Assembly (NCBI RefSeq): GCF_033807715.1
Contig: NC_084591.1
Location: forward strand, 49,653,415-49,717,414
DNA length: 64,000 bases
Source of the DNA: Cololabis saira
Lineage: Eukaryota; Chordata; Actinopteri; Beloniformes; Belonidae
Reading direction: 5' to 3'
A program made the translations under genes and the position numbers. Numbering within the stretch: position 1 is the stretch's first letter; every line of letters starts with the position of its first letter. The notes beneath the pieces were generated by a model that did not search any database, was not told where the DNA came from, and was given only the letters and a program-made list of their open reading frames with translations. Below are positions 25,401 to 37,171 of the stretch, in pieces.

Positions 25401-25770
25401 TGACGATTAATGGCATTTGCTTATACAAGGTCATCTGGATCTGGTTTGTTGTGGTTCCAGAACCAGAACCAAGCAAGGTTCAGCAGCGTTCAGTTATTCT
25501 GCTCCTCACCGGTGGAACAAACTTCCTGTAGACCTGAGGTCTGCTGCAACTGTAGATCCTTTAAATCAGGATAAAAACATTACTGTTTCATTAAATACTT
25601 ACCTGCTGTACTCTACTGCCCTTACTTTTTAACAACTTGTGCTTCTTATTATTTGACCTCTTTTCTTATCATTTTATTTCATTTTATTTGTTATTTACGG
25701 TTTCATTGTGTCTTGCCTGTGCTTTTAATGTTGATGTAAAGCACTTTAAATTACTTTGGGTTTAATTGTG
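25401..25770 (+). pseudogene. LINE ORF2 C-terminus and 3' tail (L2/Rex1-like)
   Basis: Frame 25417-25632 contains TRTKQGSAAFSYSAPHRWNK followed by LPVDLRSAATVD, the conserved C-terminal motif (R.....AF...AP..WN.LP...R) of L2/Rex1-like LINEs. The 3' region with TTGATGTAAAGCACTTTAAA follows. The tail is interrupted by the SINE at 25771-26146 and resumes as TATACAAATAAACTTGCCTT at 26147. A paralogous, uninterrupted tail is at 53335-53495. Confidence 0.75.
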
Positions 25771-26146
25771 CTAATAATAATAATGGATTTAATTTATAAC
25801 GCACTTTACATTCGATGAATCTCAAAGTGCTACAACATAGACCATTATTCATTCATACATTATTCATGTGGTAGCTACGTTTGTAGCCACATCTGCTACG
25901 TTTGTAGCCACAGCTGCTACGTTTGTAGCCACAGCTGCCCTGCAGACCGACAGAAGCGTGGCTGCCATATTGCACCAAACGGCCCCTCCGACCACCACCA
26001 ACATTCATACACATTCACACGGGGCAGGTGGGTAAGGTGTCTTGCCCAAGGACACTACGACAGCAACTGGGACAGAGCGGGATTCCAACCACCGACCATC
26101 CGATCATTGGACGACCCGCTCTACCACCTGAGCTAATGCCGCCCCG
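25771..26146 (-). mobile_element. tRNA-derived SINE, minus orientation, inserted in the LINE tail
   Basis: Reverse complement of the SINE at 56817-57172. Its tRNA-like head (GGCGGCATTAGCTCAGGTGG...GGTTGGAATCCC) is at the right, followed by the CCTTGGGCAAGACACCTTAC motif. The TAGCCACA(T/G)CTGCTACGTT unit is present three times here (25870-25937). It splits the LINE tail GTGCTA/TACAAATAAAC. Confidence 0.85.
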
Positions 26147-26174
26147 TATACAAATAAACTTGCCTTGTCTTGCC

Positions 26175-26673
26175 TTAACCCTGGTACTGTCTTCGGGTCA
26201 AAATGACCCAATTCTCCTGTCCTTCTTTCCTCCTGCTCTCTCCTTCCTTCTTCCCTTCTTCTTTTCTCCCTCCTTCATTCCTTCCTTCTTTACTCCCTTC
26301 TTTCGTTCCTTCTTTTCTCCCTTCCTTTATTCCTTCTTTTTTCCCTTCCTTCCTTCTTTCCTCCTGCTCTCTCCTTCCTTCTTTCCTTCCTCTTTTCTCC
26401 CTTCCTTCCTTCTTTCCTCCCTTCCTTCCTTCTTTCCTTTTTTTCTCCCTTCCTTCATTCTTTCTTTCCTTCCTTCCTTCCTTCCTTCCTCCCTCCCTTC
26501 TTTTCTCCCTTCCTTGTTTTCTCCTTTCCTTCTTTTGTTCCTTCCTTCCTTCCTTCCTCCCTCCCTCCCTTCCTTTCTTCCTTCCTTGTTTTCTCCCTTC
26601 CTTCTTTCCTTCATTCCTTCCTTATTTTCTTCTCTTCCTTCTTTCCTTGACCCGAAGAAAGCACAAGGGTTAA
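26175..26673 (+). mobile_element. piggyBac-like MITE carrying (TTCC)n, copy 2, complete
   Basis: TTAA at 26175-26178 is followed by CCCTGGTACTGTCTTCGGGT. The right end is GACCCGAAGAAAGCACAAGG then GTTAA, with TTAA at 26670-26673. Between them the only content is an imperfect TTCC/TTCT tract of about 430 bp. Just inside the left terminus, GGGTCA-AAA-TGACCC forms a perfect dyad. Confidence 0.9.
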
Positions 26674-26679
26674 AAAAGG

Positions 26680-28060
26680 ACATTTCAAAAAGGCTGGGGT
26701 CTTGGCTTTGGCTGGGCCACTTCAAAACTATGAATCCTTTCTTTTTCATCCGTTGTAGTTTTTGTGGATTTGCAGGTCTGCTCTTGGTACCATCGTCCTG
26801 CCACACCACTCAGTTTCAGCCGGGCTTTATCTGTGAGGTTCAACGCCTGTAACGTGCCCAAGGTAGATTGCATCATCCCTCCTCCACCGTGCCTGACAGT
26901 TAGCGTGAGTGATGCACCGAATGTTCGCCAACTGAAATTGTTCGCCCCAAAATAGCAAAAAAACACTTTCGGTGTTCGGTGGAATAAGTGGGGAAAACAC
27001 CGAACAATTAATAACGGCGTGTTTAGATGACACAATCAAACAGCGAACAGCGTGGAGTGAGGGAGCGGTGTTAAATAGTAAAGTACAGTAAGACAAATTG
27101 TGACAGGTGGGTATTTCACTGCACATTTATTTGATTTATGCAATGGTGAAAAAATTGGCAAAATAAATGAAAAACTGCGTAGAACCATTGTTCGGTATTA
27201 TTCGGTATTCGGTCAAGTGTTTATTATTATTTTCGGTTTCGGCTACAAATTTTAATTTCGGTGCATCACTACTTTGCATCACGGTCAAACAACTCCCCTT
27301 TACTTTCTTGTGTTCATAGAACACTGTTCCAAATGTCTTGAGGTTTGTTCGCTGACATGCTCCTTTGCAAACCTAAAGGTTTGTGCTTCTACATTTATAC
27401 AAACAACGCATGTTTGTGGTGTTTTGGCGAGGACATGGTGCAGAACAAGACATTTAACCTCTGCCGTCTGCATCACCCCACAAACTACGTATTTGGTCTA
27501 CTGGTCTGTTTGGTAGCATCGCATTTTCCTCCACACATTTCCCACAACCACTTGTTCCTCATTTCCCAGCTAGATCAGAAACTTAGCACCGCGAGCTGCA
27601 GAGATGCAGACATGAACCTGCACTGTCACCTGCTGTGAAGTAATTACACATTCACGCTTTAAGAGAGGAAGCCATCTCTGGGACACCCTTCCTAACAAAC
27701 CATCATTTTTTTCCCCATTCTGTTTTCAAATTAGGAATATTTTTTTTCTTGCTGTAGAAAACTAGTGTCTTTTTTCGTTAAGTGGCCTAATTATTCAAAA
27801 TTTGATGCAATAGTTGCTTATTGATCATTGCCTATGTCTTACGCCACGGCATTGTGCCAACACGGACCTGAATGCTCCGGACCAGCGAACGGTCACAGCG
27901 TTTACAGACGTGTTCACAACCTCAGAGATCAGTTCAACAAGTGCATTTGATCTGCAGCATCTGGTAGTGTGACAAGCAAACGTGCTGGTTCATCTGAAGT
28001 TGTTTTTATATTTTGTTTAAGATGAAATAAGGACAAGAGGATTTCTTAATTACAATGCTC
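26680..28060 (-). pseudogene. Tc1-like transposase relic, interrupted by a hAT
   Basis: On the minus strand, 26690-26810 reads WQDDGTKSRPAN and KGFIVLKWPSQSQD, matching the QQDNDPKHTS and KVLEWPSQSPDLNPIE block that holds the third catalytic residue of Tc1 transposases. 26830-26905 reads TLTVRHGGGGMM, matching TVKHGGGG.M. 27290-27350 preserves the block before the second Asp in broken frames. 27780-27960 matches the N-terminal region. Frames are shifted and stops present, so it is dead. The hAT at 26907-27271 splits it. Confidence 0.7.
26907..27271. mobile_element. hAT-type MITE (AGTGATGCACCGAA termini)
   Basis: It begins GAGTGATGCACCGAATG and ends TTTCGGTGCATCACTA. The flanks GTTAGCGT and CTTTGCAT match at 5 of 8 positions, a plausible old 8-bp duplication. 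Internal TTCGGTATTCGGT and TTTCGGTTTCGGCTAC phrases are typical of this family. Confidence 0.75.
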
Positions 28061-28879
28061 TGATCATAAAACCAAAAAATTGAAAAGAGGGTGTACTATC
28101 TTTTTCGCATCCATATCAAACTTTTTCTGATCCTTTACAACAAAATGTGATGGTCACTGACCAAAACCTGACTGTGGAGCTTCACTAAAAACCAAGAATT
28201 TCAGTCGATGAACGCGTTTTTGTTCAGCAAAATTAATGCCTTCAAAATTGAATAGCAGGTTCTTTCTTAGAATTCATGTCTTGTTTACACTGATGAGGAG
28301 CAATTTTTCCTCATGCTGTTTTTAGTTCTTACTCCAGATCAGACAGGCGAGAAGTGCTAAGTGGAACAGCCAGGGAAAAATCAAGTTATGCCTCCGCATC
28401 ATGATCATGTTATCATGTACAAATATTTACACAGTTGTTGTCATTAATTATCTACAAGCACACACAAAGCACTCATGCGCCTGCAAAGCAGAACATTAAA
28501 CCTCTCTCCACTTCCATCATTCCCGTCTGCATTTTTAACCTATTTTTACTCTTCTTTGTTACGTCAACGCTTGTCCAATATTCACCCTGCCATTTCTCTT
28601 TCTTATTGTCCCTTCTCTACATCTCTCAACTGTTTCCACTTTGATCAGTGCTCACCCTACATGCTGTGTGCTTATTTTTCCTCCTCCGTCCCTATGGCTG
28701 TGTCCCCTCAGCGTCTCCTTTCATCTACCACGCTCCGACTTGCTTCTCAATCTTTGTCCCTCAATCTCTTCTATCCCGTGAAAGAAGTGGCGGTTGCGCT
28801 AAGAAAACCCTTTGTCTTTTTTCCTCCCAAACAACTCATGCATGCACGCACAGTATCAGGGCCATTTATTCCCAAAGCA

Positions 28880-29075
28880 GCCCAGGGCTCTACTGTTCCC
28901 AGATCTCTTTGATGAACAGGTCACTGTGTCCAATCGTGCATTGGCCAGGCCGCTCCGATAGGCGGGACGTGGGTCCGAGGAGCCAATGACGGCCGGGTTC
29001 TGTTCCCACAGGGGCCGGCTGATTGACAACTGGTGCTGGACACAAGTCAAGGGGCTAATTGTCATCTGACTCTCT
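28880..29075. promoter_or_regulatory. candidate conserved non-coding element
   Basis: A non-repetitive block with homeodomain-like and TALE-like cores close together: GCCAATGACGG, GGCTGATTGACAACTGG and GGGCTAATTGTCATCTG. It is called only from its texture and its position in a developmental-regulator intron. Confidence 0.3.
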
Positions 29076-30741
29076 CTCCCTCTTTATCTGCCTCTTCCTC
29101 TTTTTGTTAATGCCTCCTTCGTCTATTACGTCCCCTCAACAACCCATTTCCTAGCCCCCCCTTTACAATCAGTGTCCTCCGTGTAGCTCAAGCGGGACTC
29201 TGTCATTGGCTGGCCTTCGCGTCCCTCCGGAACGACTTTGTGACGCTACTGGCCTGGAGTTGATGCCAATCTATATCCCCCTTAGATGTGTTTGTGTCTG
29301 TGTGTACAGACACAAACACATCTAGTCAAGGGACAGGGACAGAAGCTGATTAACCAAATACTTTTATCAGCAGTAAAACCGCTCTCTCTGCCTGCCTGCA
29401 TTCTGCACAAAACAGCCTTAAATCACAAGCACACATCCCAAACACAGACTCACTGGCCAGAAACAAGAGGCCAGTCGGAGGTTTGGGACGCTGCAAGTGC
29501 GTGTGCATTGTGAGAGTGTGCATGTGTTGAGGGACAGAGTTAGCAGAGGGCTTAGATGGATGGCAGAGAGAAAACACAACAACTGCGCAAAGCCTGGCGG
29601 ACAAGCTCCATCGCCCTCTCCATCTCTCTCTTTCCACTGCCTCTCTTCTCTGCTCTTCCTCTCATTATGATCTCTAGCTCTCTTTTTCTTTCTTTTTTTA
29701 AGCAGTGAGGCTGGTGTGATCCCATTTACTATGCATTGGCGCTTGGAAAAGTCCACGTTTAGCACGTTATGGCATATTGCCGCCACTTGGGGGCAGTCGC
29801 AGAAATATGTGGGACAATCTCAGGTGAGGGGAAGCCGTGGTTGAGTTTGTTTGCTGTGGAAAAGAAGGAAAGTCCTTAGGAACAAAGATCCACTTTGTGG
29901 TAGAATAAAACAAAGATAATAAAGATCCAGGCCATTGCTTTTCACATTGTCCTGTTTATAAAAAAAGAAATCTGCTGTTGTTGGCCCTCTTCCAGATCAA
30001 GCCACTCGGTATTCAACCTATGCATGGCATTTTTTCAGAACGCTATGCACTATTAGGAAAACGACCCCCAAGCAAGTCAGCACTGAATACCCAAACCATT
30101 CCCTCTGTACGGGCTGAGATGGGTGCCGACCCTCGGCCCTTACGGCAGCCCGTTTCACATTCAGCCTGTCATATCTGTGCAAAAGTGATTGAGTTTTCTT
30201 ATCGTTCTTCCCTCTGTGATTTCCAACAACCCTCACGTCCTCAACTCCCTTTTGTTTGAAGTTATTGTTTTTGTAAACTTTGCTTAGCTTCCCGACTGGG
30301 CTTCTGTGCAGCTTTGCCTGCGACTCCACACATGCTCCCTAAAAACCACAGAACAAACACATCGTGTGATTTAGTCACTTCTCTAGCGTGTGCATCTCCT
30401 CAGACACCTGTGGTTTGGGTAGGGACAAATAACAACAATAATAATAAAGATGCAAGAAGGAAAGACATGAAAGCCTATAAAGAATAGCACATGACAGGTG
30501 CTAAAGAACACGTGTTACATGAAGTTATTTGCAGACAGAAACAGGAAGCACACACGAAGAAGAGTTTTTTCCAACAAAGGAGCTGTGCATTAACACACAC
30601 AACAAATCTAGGAAACACAACACTCATTTTCTCAAACACACTCAGACAAGAGCAGAGTTGATGTTCGGGGCCAAACAACACAGCTTGAGATTAAAGAGCC
30701 GCTCTGATCTGACATTTGTTTTTCTGTCTGTCAGAGGGTGT

Positions 30742-30762
30742 GGGGGGGGGGGGGGGGGGGGG
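30742..30762 (+). repeat. G21 homopolymer
   Basis: An unbroken run of 21 G with potential for quadruplex formation. Its length may be affected by assembly or sequencing. Confidence 0.9.
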
Positions 30763-31269
30763 AAATCGATAGCAAGAGAAATGTTGGGGAAAACCGGAGA
30801 AACGAACAAGGGTGTGAAGTAAGAGGTGGTTGTAAAGACAGAGGAAGAGGAAGTAAACGGGAAAAGGCAAAAAGGTGAGACAGAGGTGAGGATGAAATAA
30901 CCCGCGAGAAAGGATGAGAGGTGAAGAAGGGCAGCAAGGAGAAAAATAAAGAGTAGGACAAAGACAGAAAGAGAGGGCAGGAGGAGGAGAGGGAAAGCAT
31001 TCCTCTGGAGTGCTCTGACTCTGGGGAGGGCTCCAGAAATAACTGAACTAGAAGTTCCCCCAGCAGCCCAGACTGGTACACCGTCAGTTCACCACCAACA
31101 CAAATGAGTTCAAACAGCCATGAGATGCACGGTGAAGGACAGCAGTTGCAGTTCATGCATATTCTCATACAACAGTACATGAACACCGGGAGCTGAGTGC
31201 TGGAGGTTGGAGAGGAACGTAATGGCTTTCTCTTGTAATACAGGCTTCAGAGCGCTTTCCCAAAGAAGA

Positions 31270-31897
31270 CAATGACTACGTTTACATGCAGTCGAAATTC
31301 GGGTTGTTGCTAATATTCCGGTTAATGAAACATTGGGAATATTCCGTTTACATGGTAATTAATCATTCGCGATATCTGGATCAAACCAGCGACGCACGGA
31401 GAACATCATGACGCAATTCCCGTCATTTCCTGTTCTTCTTCCTGTATCCAAATTCAAAACAAATGCTGCTTCGCGCAACTTTTCGCTCACATTCTTGTAA
31501 ATCTTCTATCCCGGTACTTTCTACCGTCTACAAATGCAGAAATGTTCATATCCTTCATTACATTTATGAAGTGATTAGTCTCCTCCTGGTCTTGGTTTCT
31601 CCGTGTTTATAAGAACTTCCTGGACTCAAAAGACCAGGATTCCTTGTGAACAGAGCATGTGCAGAAAACTAATTCCTGTTCCGTTTGATGGGGATATTCC
31701 GTTAGGCAAACGTGACCCAATATTCGGGTTTTAAAAGGAGTACCCCAGGGGTCATATTCGGGTTTTTAAAAACCTGAATATGAGCAAATTCGGGTTATTC
31801 AAAGGGGTTATTGGTGTTTACATGGCCGTGCAAATTCAGGTTATTGCCAATATTCGGGTTTTAAAAGGGTTTTTGATGCATGGAAACACAGTCATTG
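31270..31897 (-). mobile_element. CANTGACT-family element, copy 4 (inverted)
   Basis: It begins CAATGACTACGTTTACATGC and ends GCATGGAAACACAGTCATTG. The CA[N]TGACT dyad is exact here (CAATGACT / AGTCATTG). It is collinear with the other copies in reverse. Confidence 0.88.
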
Positions 31898-33200
31898 ATT
31901 TTATGCTAAGGTATTATTTAGCTGGATACAAACTTGATTAGGCTTTACAGAGGGAGGGAAAAGATGGAAAGGAAACAGGAAATAGACAGATTCATCATTC
32001 TCCTTCTGGGACTAATGAGGAAAAAGTCAATTTCTGTGGCTAATTTCTTTTCTTTTTTTTACTAATTTCTGTGGACTTGCAATCGAGTGTAATAAATATT
32101 CTTCAAAACAACATTTAAGCACCAACTTTAAAATTCGGTACTCTATATTTTCTCCTGTCTGTTTTGAAGTCTTATTTCTCCTTCGTCACAAACGTCCTCC
32201 GTGTAAAACAAACTTCTCCCATTACAAAAAGCAAAGGAGCCTCTGAGGAAAAGCTTTTTGCTTTCAAGTTCCTATATATAAGCAAACATTTTACTTGTTT
32301 GAGAATCCAAGCTAAAATCATTGAAATGTAGAATATTAATTGACAACATTGTTCTCATGTCTGCTCAGAGATCCTCACTCCAATTCCTAATCAAAGCTTC
32401 AGGATAAGACTGCAGGCAGTGTACGTTTAAGCTCCAGTACCACACTAATTGCTTTTTGGTAAGAGTACACTCACTGGCTCAGCATGCTGATGCGAATAAA
32501 CAAGAAATGTGAAAAATATTATGTGACTAATGAAAGGAGAGATCTCAGTCCGAGGCCGATATTCAGCCATTTTAAATAGGCCTGCACCGACTAACGCATA
32601 CCTTAACATAAATCTCTTCAAGTCCTGCCCTATTCCTTTTCCTCCAAAACCGCGGTTCCATTTCAGTCTGTCTTTGCAGGAATAAAGTTTTAGTTTGGGA
32701 GCAGATGCCACCACCTCCTTGCTCTCTTCTGTTGTGTCAGCATGGCTGTAAAGCCTCACGGCTTTTCTGAACCGACGTCTCAGACACAAAGATTCACAAA
32801 GGCTAGATTACAATTATCCCTCCAGTTTTTCTGCTTTGTTTTTTTTATAAAGAGCATAGATGCAAAGATCCTAGTTTCCTAACAACAAGCAGCTGTAACA
32901 GCAATCTGAAAATGACTCCTGCACATTGGTATGTATTCTAACATGTTTCAAGTGCAAGTGATTCATAAAGGAGTTCCAAATCTCAACATTGTGGAATGCA
33001 CTTTATGCTTCATGATCACTTTTGTTGACTCCTCATATATATATTTGTCCTGCGCACAAATTGACAAATACATAGTACCAAACTGTGTTGATTTCAATCA
33101 TGGTGAAAAGTTCCAAATTAAAAAAAAAATCTTAAACTAAAGACAATCTCAGATAAAAAACAATCCATGTCAATATTCAACAACTACTGAGTCAAAACCC
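31898..33200. other. intron 1, nothing recognised
   Basis: AT-rich single-copy-looking sequence with no supported feature. Confidence 0.4.
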
Positions 33201-33489
33201 AGAAGCAATTTGTGACAATGTAAGGACATCCCGTGATTCAGAAAAGGCAAAAATAACATGAAGCAATCATTTTTTATCAGTGTCTCAAATGACTGTGAAG
33301 GAGTTTTGGCTCACTCTTGTTGGACCTTTGTTTCAACAACTTGATCTTTTTTTCAGCCATTCTGCTCCACATTTACTGGTATCTTTGGGATCATTGTCCT
33401 GTTAAATGACTTAATGACAGCCGAGTTTCAGCCGCCAGACAGACGACAGACGGCCTCACATTTGATGCTACAAAACTAGGTGTATTAGG

Positions 33490-35375
33490 CAGAGGTGTCA
33501 AGTAACGAAGTACAAATACTTTGTTACCTTACTTAAGTAGAAATTTTGGTTATCTATACTTCACTGGAGTAATTATTTTTCAGACGACTTTTTACTTTTA
33601 CTCCTTACATTTTCACGCAATTATCTGTACTTACTCCTTACATTTTAAAAACAGTCCCGTTACTCTATTTCATTTGGGCCTTTAAAAAAAAAAACTATCC
33701 AGTTAAATTGCTCCATCCGGATAGAGTGAATTTGGTTGTGATTGTTTCAGATGTTCTTGTCCAGTTTTGTTCTTACATGGGTCAAAGACGTGACGCTTAC
33801 TTTTTCTGTCCGATGGAACTTTTTACCTAATAATAAACATAAAAATGAATAAAAAATATAACATGTATGTCTAATACGTTCCTTCTACATGTGCCCACTC
33901 TTATTTTATTGAAACATGTTGGTTATTGGTCATTTTCTGCCATCTGAAGTGTGAAAACATCATGTGGGGTGACCGTCCGGCCTTGACTTCTGTTTGGACA
34001 ACTGGTTTTAAATCACATTAAAACAATTTAAAAATAATGCTTGCCTTATTAGGCATACTTTCAAACTTGTTTTAGATTTATTGACAAAGTTATGGAACAT
34101 TTGTACACACATTTCAATCATAATACACAAACTAATCTTGTCCGAATATGTTCATTGTCTGAATTATCATCTGGGGTGACCATGAAAAAAATACAATTGA
34201 GGGACTTTTATATTGACAATCATCTCAAAGAGGATGTTGCATCAGCCAGTTACTCCATGAGCGTCCCAGAGAGACAACCTGCAGGTCAGTAGTCTCTCTC
34301 TCCTTTACAAATAAATCCTCTTTCTAACTGCTGCAGTGTATACGTCACATTTTGATATCATGTGGGGTGACCACCCTAAAACTGTAAATAATTCGTTTTA
34401 TTTGCAAATCTATATTTTGAAGGTAAATTTGTTAGTGATATGTGGTGAGAAGTAGCTAGCTTAGATCATATAGCTAACTGTTAGCCTGTTATATTTGATT
34501 AAACTTGAAAGCATCATGTGGGGTGACCACCTGTCATGTGGGGTAACCAACAAATGGCAATTCTGTATCAAATTCAAAATTGAATGTCTATCAGTTTTGG
34601 TTCAAATATGAATTATTGGTATAGCATGCATAAGTGGATACACCTTGTACACATTTTAAATCAGTTTTATGAATTTTAGAGTAAGTAAGAGGGTGACACT
34701 GCCATTATGGATAGAATGTATTTAAAAATGGTTTTCAAAAAATGAAAAGAAAAATGTGTCTATCTTTCTTGAACAGTTAATTTAATTACTGATACTTATT
34801 AAAATATAAATTTTGTTATGGAAATCTATTAATTTTGACATAAATGGTCGCCCCAAATGACGGTTTAAAGGTTTAAAAACACTAAAATACCTTTGTTTGA
34901 ATTTTCACATATATGTATGTGTACACTACATTTCAAATGTTTGGAAAATGGCCAAAAATATCTTTATTTTAAGTATTTTAAAAATGGGCTACTCAAAGGC
35001 CTTATACGTCTTTGACCCACATCCGTTCCCTCAGATTCCTGTCACTAAACTTGGATGTACATTCCAATAAAGGTTAGGATAAATGATAACATGCATCTGA
35101 AGTTTGACTTTTTGCACCATTACAATACTTATAGGCAACTATTCATCATATCTCCTGCTCTCTGAAACACATGTTAATGGTCAATAGTAAACATATATGC
35201 TTCTTTAATATATTTGCATTATACTAAGATGCATTCATTTTCAATGGCTTTTGTCCTTAATGGCTTTTTTCCCCCTTACATTACTTTTACTTTTATACTT
35301 TAAGTAGTTTTGAAACCAGTACTTTTATACTTTTACTTGAGTAAACCCCCCCCCCCCCCCCTCCACTACAGAGTA
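33490..35375 (+). mobile_element. hAT-like element (CAGAGGTGTCAAGTAACG start), 3' end eroded
   Basis: It starts CAGAGGTGTCAAGTAACG and is bordered on the right by GTACTTTTATACTTTTACTT, GAGTAAA, a C16 run and CTCCACTAC. The usual right terminus (GACACCTCTG) is absent, so no target duplication can be read. The interior, about 33960-34860, contains five direct and one inverted copy of a CATGTGGGGTGACC motif. Confidence 0.7.
35346..35361 (+). repeat. C16 homopolymer
   Basis: An unbroken run of 16 C near the eroded right end of the hAT-like element. Confidence 0.9.
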
Positions 35376-35729
35376 GCTGCACAGTTTTCCGTGAGGATTG
35401 CACCGGCTAACCATGGCGCTACCTCGCTTGGACGTCCACTGCTGGGGAGACTGGCAACTGTCCTGAAGGTTTTCACTTATGAATAATCATTCTCACTTCA
35501 GAATGACTTTAAACAGTGTAGAAATGGCCTAACAACACTTGTCAGACTGACGGGCAGCAACAATTGCTTCACTAAACTCATTGCTGATGTCTTTCCTTCT
35601 TGTCATTGTGTTAACACACAAATGAACGTTGAAAAAAGATCACTGGAAAAACCTGTTCTTTTATAGAGGGTGCTGAAAATTGCTAATGATGGATTGGATT
35701 AGCAACACCGGGGTGCTTCGTAGCACCTT

Positions 35730-36325
35730 CACTGACTGTGTTTCCATGCATCAATACCGTTTTAAAACCCGAATATTGGCAATAACCCGAATTTGCACGG
35801 CCATGTAAACACCAATAACCCCTTTAAATAACCAGAATTATCTCATATTCGGGTTTTTTAAAACCCGAATATTGGGTCATGTAAACGCCAAACGGAATAT
35901 CCCATCAAACGGAACAGGAATGTGTTTTCTGCACATGCTCTGTTCACAAGGAATCCTGGTCTTTTGAGTCCAGGAAGTTCTTATAAACACGGAGAAACAC
36001 AAGACCAGGAGGAGACTAATCACTTCATAAATGTAATGAAGGATATGAACATTTCTGCATTTGTAGACGGTAAAAAGTACCGGGATAGACAGATTTACAA
36101 GAAGGTGAGAGAAAAGTTGCGTGAAGCAGCATTTGTTTTGAATTTGGATACAGGAAGAAGAAGCAGAAATGACGGGAATTTCGTCATGATGTTCTCCGCG
36201 TGTCGCTGGTTTGATCCAGATATCCCAAATGATTAATTACCATGTAAACGGAATATTCCCAATGTTTCAGTAACTGGAATATTAGTAATAACCCCAATTT
36301 CGACTGCATGTAAACATAGTCAATG
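35730..36325 (+). mobile_element. CANTGACT-family element with the longest open SANT-like fragment, copy 5
   Basis: It begins CACTGACTGTGTTTCCATGC and ends GCATGTAAACATAGTCAATG. The 104-codon plus frame 35922-36236 holds QEETNHFINVMKDMNISAF then VDGKKYRDRQIYKKVREKLR. This resembles the Myb/SANT-like (trihelix type) DNA-binding domain found in transposon-encoded proteins (pattern ..EET..F...M....I...LDG.K.R...I.KKV...L...G). The C-terminal half is not domain-like and the tryptophan scaffold is incomplete, so this is a fossil and not a host gene. Confidence 0.75.
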
Positions 36326-36455
36326 ACTAACGTTGAACTGTCCAATCACAGAATTCTGCAATGCTGCTTAGAAATGAATAAGGTCAGAAGGTAAGGTGTT
36401 GTTACCGATCATCTGAGGCTATACCTAACTGATTTTAAGACTTGAAAAAGACCAG

Positions 36456-37035
36456 ATGAGTCTTTTAATTATAACAAAATAGTAAACTTCCTTTTTCACA
36501 TGACTTGTGAAGCACAGCGAGTTAAATTTACTGGAGCAGCATAAGACACTTCTTCCCACACAAGTGATCAATAACAGTTGTTGTATTACTTAATGAAACG
36601 GGCTGAATTAAATTTTCTTTCAAAAGTATTTTTGTTTTGTTTGTTTTTTTCCAAATGCACAGTCCCTCCCTAGCTCTCTCTAGCCGTTTTGCTACAGTAT
36701 TTCACTTTCTGCTGCTGCCACTTGCTCTATTGTAAGTCTCTCTGCAGGGGGCCTTTGGCTTTTGACTGGGAGGTAAATAGAAAGGAGTTAGAAAAACCAA
36801 CGGAAGGGTCCGGTGCTAAAAAGAACCATTGGTGGGTCTATAGTGGGGCGTACTACAAAGACCCAGCAGAGGGCTCGATAAAAAAAGAAATGCAACACAA
36901 GCAGCTTGTTCTGCTGCAGACTCCATACTCTGAGGACAATGCACATTAGTCTGGGTTCCTTGGTTCGTGTAACCACTTAGAAATGCCTGTGTGTGAGTGC
37001 AATGAGAATGGCAAGCTGGTAAAAACAATTACCGG
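36456..37035. other. intron 1, nothing recognised
   Basis: Single-copy-looking sequence; the 86-codon frame 36689-36949 has no recognisable domain. Confidence 0.35.
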
Positions 37036-37039
37036 TATG

Positions 37040-37119
<80 letters not shown>

Positions 37120-37155
37120 TATATACATACATACATACATACATACACACACATA
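37036..37155. repeat. (TA)n followed by (CATA)n/(CACA) microsatellite
   Basis: A TA run of about 75 bp passes into ACACACAC and then ATACATAC repeats. Confidence 0.95.
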
Positions 37156-37171
37156 TAATATTTGTTTTATA

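Larger units (their letters stand above)
28061..31269. other. intron 1, largely single-copy, with a candidate regulatory block and a G21 run
   Basis: I recognise no exon or mobile element. The block at 28880-29075 looks like a conserved non-coding element. A 21-G run lies at 30742-30762. Several weak frames (28475-28912, 29350-29786, 30731-31186) show no domain and pyrimidine-rich composition. Confidence 0.4.
33296..36455 (-). pseudogene. Tc1-like transposase relic split by a hAT and a CANTGACT element
   Basis: On the minus strand, 35376-35729 carries the N-terminal helix-turn-helix part (RRKDISNEFSEAIVAARQS, then broken) and 33296-33489 the C-terminal catalytic part (QDNDPKDTSK, AEWLKK). 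The element tail (CATCTGAGGCTATACCTAAC) resumes at 36411-36455 after the CANTGACT insertion. The central domain is missing, and stops and frameshifts are present. Confidence 0.7.

Noticed and set aside
35922..36236. 104-codon frame as a functional host SANT-domain gene
   Set aside because: The same sequence is present in five dispersed copies with inverted termini, and the domain is incomplete; transposon fossil.
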